DNA from: Flaveria trinervia
Lineage: Eukaryota > Streptophyta > Magnoliopsida > Asterales > Asteraceae
DNA length: 64,000 nt
Assembly: GCA_025506515.1 (NCBI GenBank)
Contig: CM046443.1
Location: 39,334,928-39,398,927 of the forward strand
Direction: 5' to 3'
How positions within the stretch are numbered: position 1 is the first letter of the stretch; each line of letters begins with the position of its first letter. The notes under the pieces are model-generated. The model was not told the origin of the DNA. It was given only the letters and a program-made list of their open reading frames with translations, and ran no database searches. The position numbers and the translations under genes are program-made. Of the stretch, positions 10,904 through 22,228 are shown piece after piece.

Positions 10904-11482
10904 ATGGCTATAGCTGGAAATCAAGGCCAGACAAACCAGAGGAATGCAGCTCGGGGACACGCTTTTGTCATTGGAGCCAATGATGCCCGTCAGGACCCAA
11001 ATGTTGTCACGGGTATGCACTTACTCAATAATCACTTTGCATCTGTACTATTTGACACTAGAGCAGACAATAGCTTTATGTCTTCTGAGTTTGTGCAATT
11101 GCTTGATTTGAGTCCTAGTAGGCTAGAAACTAGCTATTTTGTAGAAATGGCCAATGGTAGGGTTATTCAGGCCGACGAGATTATTAGAAAGTGCTTGATA
11201 ATATTAGAGAACCACGCCTTCGATATAGACTTGATACCCTTTGAGCTAGGAAGTTTCGACGTGATTGTGGGGATGGATTGGTTGTCGAAACACGGGGCCG
11301 AGATTGTCTGTCGAAACAAGGTAGTGCGAATCCCTATGTCAGACGGTGGAGTACTCAGAATTCAAGGAGAAAGACCGGGGAGAAACTTAAAGCTTATTTC
11401 CTGCATGAAAGCACACCGGAGTTTACGAAAACAGTGCTACTCTTTTTTGGCTCATGTGGTGGAAAAGAAAGAAGAGGAGTAG
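10904..11482 (+). pseudogene. Aspartic protease region of element B
   Basis: Retropepsin-type protease that would cut the Gag-Pol polyprotein. The active-site word reads LFDTRADNSF at about 11048-11077. The Gly that normally follows Asp-Thr is Arg, which should abolish activity. FDVIVGMDWLSKHGAEI near 11257-11307 is the conserved second half of the fold. The frame is open until TAG at 11480-11482. RT follows in the same frame, so this stop probably arose by mutation in a single gag-pol frame. Confidence 0.85.
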
Positions 11483-11485
11483 AAA

Positions 11486-12454
11486 TTGGCAGATATCCCT
11501 GTAGTGCGGGATTACCCAGATGTATTTCCTGATGACTTGCCGGATTTGCCTCCTCCACGACAGGTGGAATTTCGTATTGAGTTGGTTCCTGGAGCTACAC
11601 CGGTAGCAAAGACACCGTATCGGTTGGCACCGTCTGAAATGCAAGAATTATCTAGCCGGTTACAGGAACTACTGGAGAAGGGTTTTATTCGGCCGAGTCA
11701 CTCGCCTTGGGGAGCACCGGTGTTATTTATCAAGAAGAAGGATGGGTCGTTCTGTATGTGCATCGACTTACGTGAGTTGAACAAATTAACTGTGAAGAAT
11801 CGGTATCCTCTCCCCAAGATCGACGACCGTTTGATCAGTTACAAGGAGCTTCGTATTTTTCCAAGATCGACCTTCGATCTGGATATCACCAACTAAGGGT
11901 TTCGAGGAGGACGTACCGAAGACAGCATTTAGAACTCGTTATGGGCACTATGAGTTCTTGTTCATGCCGTTCGGATTGACTAACGCACCAGTTGTGTCAT
12001 GGACCTGATGAATCGGGTGTGCAAACCTTACTTGGATAAGTTTGTGATCGTATTCATAGACGAAATACTTATATACTCTCGATCGAAGAGGATCATGAAG
12101 AACACCTTCGGGCAATACTGGAACTGTTAAGGGAAGAGAAACTTTTCGCCAAGTTCTCGAAGTGTGAATTCTTACCGCGAGAGGTGAAGTTTTGGGTCAT
12201 GTGGTTAACAAGGACGGGATTCATGTAGATCCCGCAAGATCGAAGCGGTAAAGAAATGGGATACACCCCAGACACCTTCAGAGATACGGCAGTTCTTAGG
12301 ATTAGCCGGGTACTATCTTCGTTTCATTGCGAATTTTTCAAGGATCGCTCAACCATTGACGTTGCTGACTTAGAAAGACAAGAAGTTTGATTGGGGACAT
12401 GCACAAGAACGGGCGTTCCAAACGCTGAAAGATAAGCTGTGCAATGCACCGATA
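11486..12454 (+). pseudogene. Reverse transcriptase of element B
   Basis: Open from 11486 to 11896 with YPDVFPDDLPDLPPPRQVEF, then PYRLAPSEMQEL and FIRPSHSPWGAPVLFIKKKD. These are the connection region and the RT fingers of gypsy elements. After 11896 several small deletions break the frame. The catalytic box at 12053-12064 reads FIDE, where the family has an aromatic residue, X, Asp, Asp, so the second metal-binding Asp is lost. The thumb region continues to the RNase H border. It copies RNA to DNA in a live element, but this copy cannot. Confidence 0.9.
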
Positions 12455-13372
12455 TTGTCCCTCCCAGACGGAACTATTGATTTTGTGGTGTACTGTGATG
12501 CTTCGCATCAAGGGTTGGGATGTGTACTAATGCAGAAAGATAAGGTGATTGCCTACGCTTCGCGACAACTTAAGGTGCACGAGAAGAACTACACGACTCA
12601 TGATCTTGAGTTGGGAGTTGTAGTATTCGCACTTAAAATATGGAGGCATTACCTGTATGGAACCAAATGCATCATCTACACAGATCATAAAAGCCTTCAA
12701 CATATTCTGGATCAGAAGGAACTCAATATGCGACAGCGACGCTGGGTAGAGCTTCTTAGTGACTATGATTGTGAAATCCGGTATCATCCGGGGAAAGCTA
12801 ACGTGGTGGCTGATGCTCTAAGCCGCAAAGAACGCGTGAAACCACTGCGTGCTCAAGCTTTGGGATTGACCATTCAAACAAATTTGAAAGCTAAGATCCA
12901 AATTGCACAAAGTGAGGCGTTGAAAGAAGAAAACCTTGCGGGAGAAGAATTCCGAGGGTTGGATAAACAACTGATGTGCAAGGACGATAGTGTACAGTAC
13001 TTCGTGGACCGTATATGGGTACCCAAGTGGGGAGGTGTACGTACTTTGGTCATGGATGAAGCACACAAGACACGATATTCTATTCATCCTAGCGCAGACA
13101 AGATGTACCACGATCTCAAAGATCTGTACTGGTGGCCAGGCCTGAAGAAAGACATTGCCACGTACGTCAGTAGATGCTTGACATGCTCAAAAGTTAAAGC
13201 TGAACATCAGAAACCATCGGGACTGTTACAGCAGCCTGAGATTCCCGAATGGAAATGGGAGAACATAGCCATGGATTTCATTACCAAACTCCCTCGAGCG
13301 AGCAACGGGCATGACTCGATATGGGTCGTAGTGGATCGAATGACGAAATCAGCACACTTCTTGCCAATCTGA
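12455..13372 (+). pseudogene. RNase H and integrase N-terminal half of element B
   Basis: The longest open stretch of B (305 codons). RNase H has YCDASHQGLGCVLMQ near the start, then DHKSLQHIL and the end motif ANVVADALSRK near residue 120. Then comes the integrase zinc-binding domain with the His-His-Cys-Cys pattern (AHKTRYSIHPS and CLTCSKVK) and the start of the catalytic core (AMDFITKLP, with the first catalytic Asp). A TGA after FLPI at 13370-13372 ends it. The Met at 12455 is internal to RT/RNase H and is not a true start. Confidence 0.9.
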
Positions 13373-14279
13373 GAAGACTACAAAATGGACAAGTTGGCGA
13401 GATTGTACATAAAAGAGGTCGGGACAAGACACGGAGTGCCGGTGTCAATCATATCCGACCGTGACGGCCGATTCACTTCACAATTTTGGCAGACACTACA
13501 GAAATTGATGGGCACTTGATTAGACATGAGTACCACCTATCACCCTCAAACAGATGGCCAAAGTGAACGAACCATACAAATGCTACAAGACATGCTGAGA
13601 GCGTGTGTAATCGACTTTGGTGGTAGTGGGATACTCATTTGCCATTGATTGAGTTCTCTTACAATAACAGCTACCATACCAGCATTGGATGTGCTCCGTT
13701 CGAAGCATTGTACGGAAGGAAGTGTAGATCACCCGTTTGTTGGGCCAAGATTGGTGAAAGTCAGTTAACAAGCCCAGAGATCATTCAGGAAACAACCGAC
13801 AAGATCTTCGAAATCAAAGATAGACTGAAAGCCGCTAGAGATCGCCAAAAGAGCTATGCCGACAATCGTCGGAAGCCTCTAGAATTCAACGTTGGGGACC
13901 AAGTGTTACTCAAAGTCTCTCCTTGAAAAGGATTGATCAGTTTGGAAAGAAGGGAAGTTAGCCCCAAGATATGTTGGACCATTCGAGATTACCAAAAAGA
14001 ATTGGTCCAGTGGCTTACCGATTAAGGTTACCACAGGAACTCAATAGTGTGCATGATACCTTCCATGTGTCGAACCTCAAGAAGTGTTTGGCTGACGAAT
14101 CACTTCACGTACCAATTGAGGATATCAAAATCACCGAAAAGCTTCATTTTATTGAGGAACCCATTGAGATCATGGATCGTAAGGTCAAACAGTTGAAGCG
14201 CAGTAGAATACCAATTGTTCGCGTAAGGTGGAATTCAAAGCAGGGCCAGAGTTTACATGGGAACGGGAAGATCAAATGA
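13373..14279 (+). pseudogene. Integrase C-terminal half and chromodomain-like tail of B
   Basis: After the TGA the core continues with IISDRDGRFTSQF (second catalytic Asp). A second TGA lies near 13517, then TTYHPQTDGQSERT (the catalytic Glu lies in QSE). From 13639 the open frame carries FSYNNSYHTSIGCAPFEALY and from 13971 the GPFEI/VHDTFHVSNLKKCL region. The end (LHFIEEPIEIMDRKVKQLKR to about 14279) resembles the chromodomain-like tail of Tekay-type chromoviruses and shifts frame before its end. The tail is thought to direct integration to heterochromatin. Confidence 0.85.
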
Positions 14280-14352
14280 AACTCAAATACCCACACCTAT
14301 TCGTGGACGACACTCTTGGACCTAACTCCAGCTTCAGGACGAAATTCTCTCA

Positions 14353-14364
14353 ACTAGGGGATAC
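14353..14364 (+). other. Probable polypurine tract of B
   Basis: CTAGGGGATA directly before the 3' LTR start at 14365. It is short and has pyrimidine interruptions. Confidence 0.5.
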
Positions 14365-16638
14365 TGTGACATCCGTCATCTTAAGGTCCGTCGAACGACA
14401 TAAATAAGTATAGAATTATTTTATTATTCTTCCTCTTCTTCATGAACTCCTGCTATAAGGAATCATGTCTGTTTTGTTACCCTTGTGCCTGTACTTGCTC
14501 CGTGAACGTGTGCTAAGCATAAAGCTTATAAAAATTTCATCACCATTACCACCAAATATATCATTTTTAATTATAATCATTGTCATTAATAAAAGCATTT
14601 TAAGCTATCAATTACCATTAAACACGTTTTAACCTTAATATAACGAACATTTAAAGTCGTTTTCCACTGAAGCAAACTTTGGAAACTCGGGGGCTAAGTG
14701 CAGGGACTAAAATTGACATTTTGCAAACCTGGGATGGGTATATAAACCCCATTCCCAGCCATTTTCTTCACCCTCTCCATTTCTTCTTCATCATCTTCTT
14801 CTCCACTTCACATATTCATCTTAGCACCAAAAATGCCCCGTTCGGTCACGTTTTCGTCGTCTAGACTTCACCTACAACTTAGTCTACTCCATACTTGTAG
14901 GTAGACGACCTTGGTTGTCCATTTCTTGCTCGTTTTTACTGCTGTCCATTTCAAGGGTTTCGGGTGTTCGGGTCAACTCGAACACAAGAGGTCGTGTGGG
15001 TGCGTGCGATGACTTTCTGCGTGTGCTTCTGGTCCGTGCATGTTTGTTGTGTGATTTTGGAAGTTCTTGATGTGTAAAACCCGTGCTTGGGGCAACCGAA
15101 GGCTGCTCTACACTTCAGCAGTCGCGAACCTGATTTCAGGCGACTGAGTCTGTCATGCGACTGAGCGTGCGACTGGGTGAGTCGTGCGACTGAGTCATGC
15201 GACTGTGTCTGTCATGCGACTGTGTCTGTCATACGACTGAGCGTGCGACTGGGTGAGTCGTGCGACTGAGTCATGCGACTGTGTCTTTCGGGAAACTAAT
15301 CGTGCGACTAGGGATGTCATGCTACTGAGTTGTGCGATCGAATGAATGTGTGTGCGATTGAGTCAATGCGGATGAATGAATCCATGCGACTATGCGTGTA
15401 TCGCACGACTGAAGGCCATCGTACGAAAGAAGGTTCAGTCGTACAAATGGAGCTGATTCGTACGAATGAAGGTTGATTCGTGCGTATGGAGGTTAAGTCG
15501 TGCGATTGGATGTTGTGTGGTATGACTGAATGTCAGTCATACGAATGAAGGTTCAATCGCGCCAATGAAGTTGATTTGCACGATTGAAGGTTGATTCGTA
15601 CGAATGGAGTGTTGAGTCAAGCGTCTGGTCCTGTTGTGTGACTGATGATGTCTGAGTGTGAATTTCCTTCCTGAACGGCTGATGATGATGAGGTAACATC
15701 AGTAAAAGTGTCATTGCTTGACCACAAAGATTAAAGTCAACGCTATCAATAGGCACATACTATTTCAATTGAAATCAACCTAACATTTTACAATTAGCGA
15801 CAACCCATTTGGGACTACAGATATTTAACAAATACTATCTATCATAACAATGGAATCTTTATACGGATGTCATTAACAATAACGACCACTCGTAGTACTT
15901 GGATCTACATAAGATCTGATACGTGTGTCCGCTTGTGTGTCTGCTACCCACGACCGAACCGATACACACCGAACCGACCAAACACTATTATATGCTCTAT
16001 ACACATATCATTTATGCTAAACAATAACTGTCAATAGGTGTTTGACCGTTCATTGCATTCAACTGTTGGAAATCTTGATCATTCACACTTACCACTTAAC
16101 ATGTGAGTCTCGTGGCCCCTTTTTATGCTTATACTACTTTACAAACATTTACAAACATGGGAGAAAAGTATGCTCGCCCGTTTTCTATGCTGTACAACAT
16201 ACATACAATTTACATACTTGGAATCAACGTGCTACTGTTTTGTGGGTACTTATCTGATACATGTTTGAGTCTGCTTTGTGGTTCTTTCTTACAACATTTA
16301 ATTCCAGTGTGGGAACCGACGGATAGGTATTGGTAGTACTATGGGGTTGACACCCCCACTCTCGTGTTGGTATACTAGTTAGTACCAACAAAAGCCAGGA
16401 ACGGGCCTTGGGTAAATATATTCCGACAAGATTCTTTGTGTACGTCGTTAGGTTTGGTTGTAAAGCTCTTGTCATGTGATTTTGCTTACTTATACTGTAT
16501 GCATGGTATTCTACAACAACTTTATACAGCAACAATTACTTATTTACTTTAAACCTGCGAACTCACCAAAAATTTTGTTGACCATTTTGAGCATATCTTT
16601 TCAGGTGATCATGCTAGCTGAGGTTCTAGGTGTGCTGC
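14365..16638 (+). repeat. 3' LTR of element B, first part
   Basis: Matches 6486 to about 8700 of the 5' LTR. It is cut at 16638 by element C, with GCTGC at 16634-16638 repeated at 27596-27600, where the LTR resumes. The array at about 15120-15620 differs from the 5' copy by gained and lost units. Confidence 0.9.
15120..15620 (+). repeat. CGACTG palindrome array in the 3' LTR of B
   Basis: Same motif family as 7230-7620 (GTCGTGCGACTGAGTCATGC and similar). It has extra units near 15530-15610 and lacks a small duplication present near 7640-7700 in the 5' LTR. Confidence 0.8.
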
Positions 16639-17462
16639 TGTTAAGATCAGTGATCTACGTTTGATTGATTTGAGAGTATAGCAGCGGAGAATAAACAATG
16701 AATTAGCAAATTCACAAGAACACAAAAGATATTCGAAATAAGAACAAACGGTTATAGATAAAGAGAATTCTGCAAAATATTTTTCATTCAATATATGCTT
16801 TCGTGGTAACAGAATGTCACACATACAATTAGGTTAACATCTCTTATATAGGAGATGTGACGTCTGCTGATGTCACTTGATAGTGACATCTAACAGAATT
16901 ATTCAAACTACTGATAGTTAACACAACTACTGAAGATGTCAAACAGCTGCCATCTCCTTACAAAAATACTAAGTGTTAACTATCACTACAACTACTGAAA
17001 AGAAACTACTAAAACTAAACCATCACCACAACTGAAGAATGCTTCTTCAGCTGTTGTAACAAACTCTGAAAGCTTCAGTACTTGTACTTGAACTTCAGCT
17101 GTTGTCATCAGCTGATGTCTTCAGCTGTTGTCATCAGCTGATGTCTTCAGCTGTTGTCTTCAGCTGATGTCTTTAGCTGTTGTCTTCAGTCTTTGTACTT
17201 CAGCTGTTGAAGTCTTTAGTACTTTAGTTCTTTAGCTGTTGATCTTCAGGCTTTGATCTTTAGCTGTTGAGGTCTTCAGTACTTGTACTTCAGCTGTTGT
17301 CTTCAGACTTTGGTCTTCAGCTGTTGAAGTCTTCAGTACTTGTACATCAACTGTTGTCTTCAGACTTTGTGAAACAGCTGATCAAGTCTTCAGCAGTTGT
17401 TGTGATGTCCGTGGGACTTAGAGGTTTTTCTGATCCGGCTCATTGGTTCTTTTGGTCCAACA
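16639..17462 (-). repeat. 3' LTR of element C (left copy)
   Basis: About 824 bp, almost identical to 26766-27595 apart from scattered substitutions and 1-base indels. In element direction it has a motif array, then a TATA box (about 16843-16850 as TATATAAG on the minus strand) with a GACGTCA word just upstream. Confidence 0.95.
17040..17400 (-). repeat. CAGCTGTTG motif array in the left LTR of C
   Basis: More than a dozen copies of CTTCAGCTGTTG, CAGCTGATGTCTTCAGC and TTCAGTACTTGTACTTCAGC. ACAACTGAAG and CTTCAGCTGTTGT face each other near 17027-17056 and can form a hairpin. The right LTR carries the same array at about 27165-27515. Confidence 0.85.
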
Positions 17463-17477
17463 AACTCCCCCTGAACC
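17463..17477 (-). other. Polypurine tract of element C
   Basis: AACTCCCCCTGAACC on the plus strand, so GGTTCAGGGGGAGTT in element direction, directly beside the LTR. Confidence 0.85.
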
Positions 17478-17681
17478 AATGCAGCCAAAACCTCTAAACT
17501 TATTGAAGATGTCCCACTTATTATGGCAGAATGATTGGTCTTTTTATCTTCTTGATGAGCTCAGAAGTGACCCTTTTAAGCACAGGCCTGGGAAGAAGTC
17601 TCAATGATCTGTTTGGCAAAGTATGAATGGGAGCTCTGTCTTGGGGAACTGGACACAGAGTTGTTACCCCATCCATGAGAT

Positions 17682-20600
17682 CTACTTCCCTACTATGAGT
17701 CTGTATGACTCTCTTGTGTAGGCCTCAAGGAAGGTAATTTGTTCCTCCATGGTCAGCTCTTCAGCACCTCCTTCAAATAATGATTCAGGCCCATAGTACT
17801 CAGATAGGTATTTGACCTGTTTCCCATTCTTTAGCTCCCCAGTTGTTATTATTCTATAAGCAAATTCATTAGGGTTATTACCCTCTAGAAACAACTGAAG
17901 CTCATTCTTTCTGACTTCTTCAAGCCTCTTATAAACTAACCCCTTTTTCACCATTTTATTTTCAAGCATCTTCTATGGGGTTTGGTTAGCTTTATAAGCT
18001 TTCTTGAAGTCTTCTAGGATTTCCCAGGGTGATACTACAAAGACCAGGGAGATCACTTCATCTACAATCCTTTTCACCTGGCCAATGTATCTCTGTGGAA
18101 TGTTTTTCTTATGAATCCTGTGAGACACCCTGGGATCAGGCCAAATCCTTACTCTCTCCTTTTGATATTGAAATGTATGCTTAAGAGTGTATAATCTGAG
18201 AGCTTGCTTCTTCATGTTGATGATAGAAGATGTGGCTGCATAAGCTTTGTCAACCCTTCTCAACAATTCCTTATCGTGTTGTTTGTGAAATTCTTCTTCT
18301 TCTAGCTTCACTTTCACAATTTGTCTTTGGGTTTCAGGACTAATTGTTGGGGAGTGACTTATGGCCTTCGGCAACTGTATAACAGTTGAGAGTGGCAGCA
18401 TATCTTCATCATCATCTTCTTCATCATCTTCTAGCCTCAATACCTTCTCTTCTTCTTCTGGGGTACATCATCAGCTATTGGTTTTGAGGGTGAGGGAGTT
18501 GGTTTGGTGGGTTGTGTTTTTGGTGGTTTTGGGGTAAAGGGATTGTTTTAGTGGGTGGTTGTTTTGGTGGTTTTGGTTGGGAATGTTGACAGGCTGTTCT
18601 AGCATTTTTGAGGTGAGTGTGGCTTTAGATTGCTTGGCTAGTTCAGTCCTGCTCCCAGCACCCGCTTCATTTAAAGCTTCAATAACAAACCCTTGGTGTA
18701 TACTTCAGACGAACAGATCTTGGTGGTTATTGCCAAGATGCTGTCCCTAGACCAAGCCTTGATTTCGATCAATGATCTGCCATGATACTTCGCTATAAAT
18801 CTGATCATGATCTCCAGTCTTTCTCTTTCTAACACATCATAACTTGCCCATCTAGACTGGATTTCTTCAATCTCTAATCTTCTGATTTCAGAGTCAAGTT
18901 GTTCAGTGTCATGGCCTTGCCTAAACAACTGATCAATGATGTTATCCATTGATCTGCTGTGTTTGGCATCAGCCTCTTTCACCATTAGCTCCAAGGCATT
19001 TTCCTTTTCCTTCTCCTTCTCCTTTTCGGTCTCTCCAACCAACTCCTCCTCATTTACCACTTCTGTCTCTTTTTCTTTCTCTTTCTTCTCTGCACTCCTC
19101 TTCCTTTTTGCTTTCACTGACTAAATCTCCCCCTTTTTGGTTGCATTGGTTGTAAGGGTTTGATTGTTAGAAAGCTTTTTGCTCACAACGTCCTCTATCA
19201 AGGGTTGTAGAATTGAGGGAAGCCTCTCATCAAGGGTTTTGATCACTATATCAGTGATTATGGGTGTGATGAGAGGTAAGGAGTTTTGAAAGATAGCAGC
19301 TATTTGCTCCGGGGGTTCTGTTCCTAAGAAATAGTGCCAGAAGCAGAGGCAGGTGGCTGAGAATTTGGGAGTGGCTCTGCGTTTAGGAGACCTTCAGATG
19401 AAGGTGCCATCTGTGGGGTTTGAGAGGCAGATGGTCTTTGATCCTCAGAAGTTTTGGCAAGCAGCTCTTTGAGTCTGCTCACCTCTTCTTCCAGGATGGT
19501 GTTTTGGGCTAAAACATCATAAAAGAAGCCCAGGTCATCATCAGTGGGTACTGAATCACCTGACCTCCTGACAGAATCAGGATGAACATGCACTGAGTGT
19601 AGATCAGTTGTAGCATGTGCCCCTTTGTCTTGGAACTGGGGACTTCCTGCCTCAGGACTACGTCCTTCATCAGCAGTTGCCTCTGGTAAGGACTTAGTAA
19701 TGGTACCAACTACATCCTGAGCATATGCTGAAACAGGATAAGTGGCAGCCTTACTAGAAGTTTCAATCTCCTTTTCTACACTAGGAAATGGAACATTGTA
19801 ACCCCTATGTTGTGGGTTATCAAATGCACTTTGATCCTCCCCCTCATTGGTAGAGGTATGCCCAGTTGGAATTGGTATCTGGGGAGGGGGTGAGGAGTGC
19901 AACTGACTCAGCACTTGTGCAACAATTAATGTAGGACTTTGGGGGGCGGTTGGATGTGGTGATTGGGTAGAAGCGGATTGCACCCGGGGTGAATGGTGCG
20001 CTTCAATGGTAACCCTCTCAAGTGAGATAGGTTCCAGTAGTGTGGGTTCCCCAATATTGGTTGCAACAGGTTCCTTTTGAGAGGATACCTGTGCGGCTGT
20101 GGTTGGTTGAGTCTTTGACACAACTGGGGGGTTAATACCAGTATGTGTTTCCTGCATTTGTGGTATAGGGGCATCCTTAGGGGACTCATCTCCCTGAGTA
20201 GCCTTTTTTTGGCTTTTTGGATTTTGGCTTGGAGGGGACTCTGGTTCTGGAGGTGGTGGCTGTGGGTTCCAACGGCGTGGGTTTTCGCAGTTTGGCAGCC
20301 TGTTTCAGTGTGTGGTCAGAGTTGTGCCTGGAGTATACTTCAGACAATACAGCCATTGCAGGGACTCCAAGGCCAACAAGTCCCTCAGCTTTCAGCTGAT
20401 TCTCTATTATGGCCATAATGAACCGAGGATATAATATCCACCGGTTAGAAATAGATTTTGAGGCCATATCCTTAAGTTCAAGAAAAATAATTTCAGAAAA
20501 GTTTAAGTTCTGTTGCTCAAGGATAGAGAATAATACCTGCTGCCACCTGGTAGACATTAATCCCAAGAGGAAGTCTTCGGAGCCAAGCAAACATTCACCA

Positions 20601-21015
20601 TGTGAAAATAAGACGTTCAGCATCATGGAAATGTTTCTTCAGGATGGTAGAGGCGCTGAGATTTCCCTGATATCCATGGTGGGCAAAGGATAAATCAGTT
20701 GTGCCCTTTGGATACCCAGCGGGAAAAGTGGCATCATCCAGGTTTAGGGTTTGGCGTAAGATTGCCAGAGTGATGACCACTTGATGGTTGTTGACGACCA
20801 ACTGGAGAGACTCGGTGTTGTTCTCCCCAGTGGTAATGGTGACGTTCATCCAAAACTAGTGAAGGGATTCGGCATGAATGGTGGGATTTAGAAGGAAGGC
20901 CGTTTTGTAGGTGACTGGACCATTATATCAATGGCGTTATCGAACTTTGTCCAGAAAGGCGATTTGGTGAGGTAGGCTACACAGTTGTGTCGTGGTTAAG
21001 CTGCATGATCGCCAT
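17682..21015 (-). pseudogene. Extra ORF (aORF) of element C
   Basis: In element direction the frame starts with MAIMQLNHDTT (ATG at 21013-21015) and runs, with a few frameshifts, to 17682. Parts seen: an N-terminal globular region with LVVNNHQVVITLAILRQTL (near 20780) and WILYPRFIMAIIENQL (near 20430); a basic Ser/Pro stretch ending KPKSKKPKKGYSGR (20186); a Pro/Ser/Thr/Gln-rich low-complexity region of about 280 residues (20157-19324); a Lys/Glu coiled-coil-like stretch (19117-18671); and an acidic-to-basic end (18440-17682). No RT or integrase content and no clear signal peptide or membrane helix are seen. Element E has a relative at 62180. Databases, as I remember, label such Asteraceae proteins as longin-like; I cannot confirm that. 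Function unknown. Confidence 0.75.
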
Positions 21016-21086
21016 TAATGAGAGAGAAGTTTTGGAGGTTTGAACGTTAGGTTTAGAAATGATAAAGCTCTAAAGGATGGGTATGA

Positions 21087-21100
21087 GGTATTTATAGGGC
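21087..21100 (-). promoter_or_regulatory. TATA box upstream of the aORF of C
   Basis: GCCCTATAAATACC in element direction, about 75 bases before the aORF ATG and just downstream of the internal motif array. A CCACGTCA word lies about 60 bases further upstream, comparable to GACGTCA before the LTR TATA box. Promoter activity is inferred. Confidence 0.55.
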
Positions 21101-21708
21101 AAGGGTTAGAAAACAACTGAAGGGTTTGGTGTTAATCATCAGTAGTCTTAAACGACTGATGACGTGGTATTACCCTTTCAGAAGTTGAAACAACTGAAGT
21201 CTTGGTATTAGGCATCAGCGGTTATAAAACTACTGAAAACCACGGTTTTGACTTCAGATGTTGTAAACAACTGATAACTTGATTATAGTCATCAGTAGTT
21301 GTGAAACTACTGAAGACATGGTTTTGTCATAAGTTGTTGTAAACACTGATGACTTGGTGTTAGTCATCAGTAGTTGTGAAACTACTGAAGACATGATTTT
21401 GTCATCAGTTGTTTAGGAGAAACAGCAGTTGTAGAAACAACTGAAGAGAGAATTCTCATCAGAATTTTTCGTCAATTCATAGCCTTTTAGTTGTTTCATA
21501 CTGTCCTCAACACTTACTCATCAGCCTTTTTGGCTATTTTTAGTTGTCTCATAGGACATCAGTACTTATCTGTTTTTACTAATATCAGTAGTTATAACTA
21601 CATCAGTAGTTGTAACTTGATCATTGTTTTAACAGAATCAGTACTATCTGTGATATGGTTACTAATGATTATCAGTACTTATTTACTAAGATCATCAGTA
21701 ATTATCAC
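21101..21708 (-). repeat. Motif array in the spacer between pol and aORF of C
   Basis: Repeated facing words such as CATCAGTAGTTGTGAAACTA followed by CTGAAGACATG, and CAGTTGTTTAGGAG, AACAACTGAAG. The same CAACTGAAG and ACTACTGA cores occur in the element's LTRs. No long open frame is present. It separates the pol stop (21709-21711) from the aORF. Confidence 0.8.
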
Positions 21709-22228
21709 TTATTCTAGCTGCAGCATACCAAGCCTTAACAAAAGCTTTTGGAAAGTTGAACTATCCAAAGGCTTAGTAAAAATGTCTGCAAGCTTATCAG
21801 CACTAGGCACAAACTTAGGATCAATCAGACCTTTTTCAAAACAATCCCGAATAAAATGATGTCTGATCTATATGTTTGGTCCTAGAGTGCTGGACTGGAT
21901 TTTTGACAATGCATAGAGCTGAAGCACTATCCATTAATAATGGAGTCTTAGTCTCTGTAATGCCATAATCCAAAAGTTGATTCTGAAGCCAGAGTACCTG
22001 AGAAGTACAACTTGCAGCTGCAATGTACTCTGCTTTAGCAGTGGATGTAGCAACAGATGTTTGTTTCTTACTCTGCCAAGAAATCAAACAGTTGCCTAGG
22101 AATTGACATCCACCAGAAGTTGACTTTCTAGTTAACTTGCACCCAGCATAATCACTATCTGAAAAAGAAACTAATTTGCAAGAGTGTCTAGTGGAATACC
22201 ATAATCCTAGAGATTGTGTACCTTGCAA
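21709..22228 (-). pseudogene. RNase H of element C
   Basis: Copia RNase H: SFSDSDYAGCKLTRKSTSGG (first catalytic Asp region), QTSVATSTAKAEYIAAASCT (catalytic Glu), MDSASALCIVKNPVQHSRTKHI (Asp), then a frameshift near 21840 and the end GMLQLE before TAA at 21709-21711. It overlaps the RT frame by about 20 bases because of a frameshift near 22220. It removes the RNA strand during reverse transcription. Confidence 0.9.

Noticed and set aside
17682..21015. Envelope gene for the aORF of C
   Set aside because: No signal peptide, no transmembrane helix and no cleavage site are visible; it is described as an extra ORF of unknown function.
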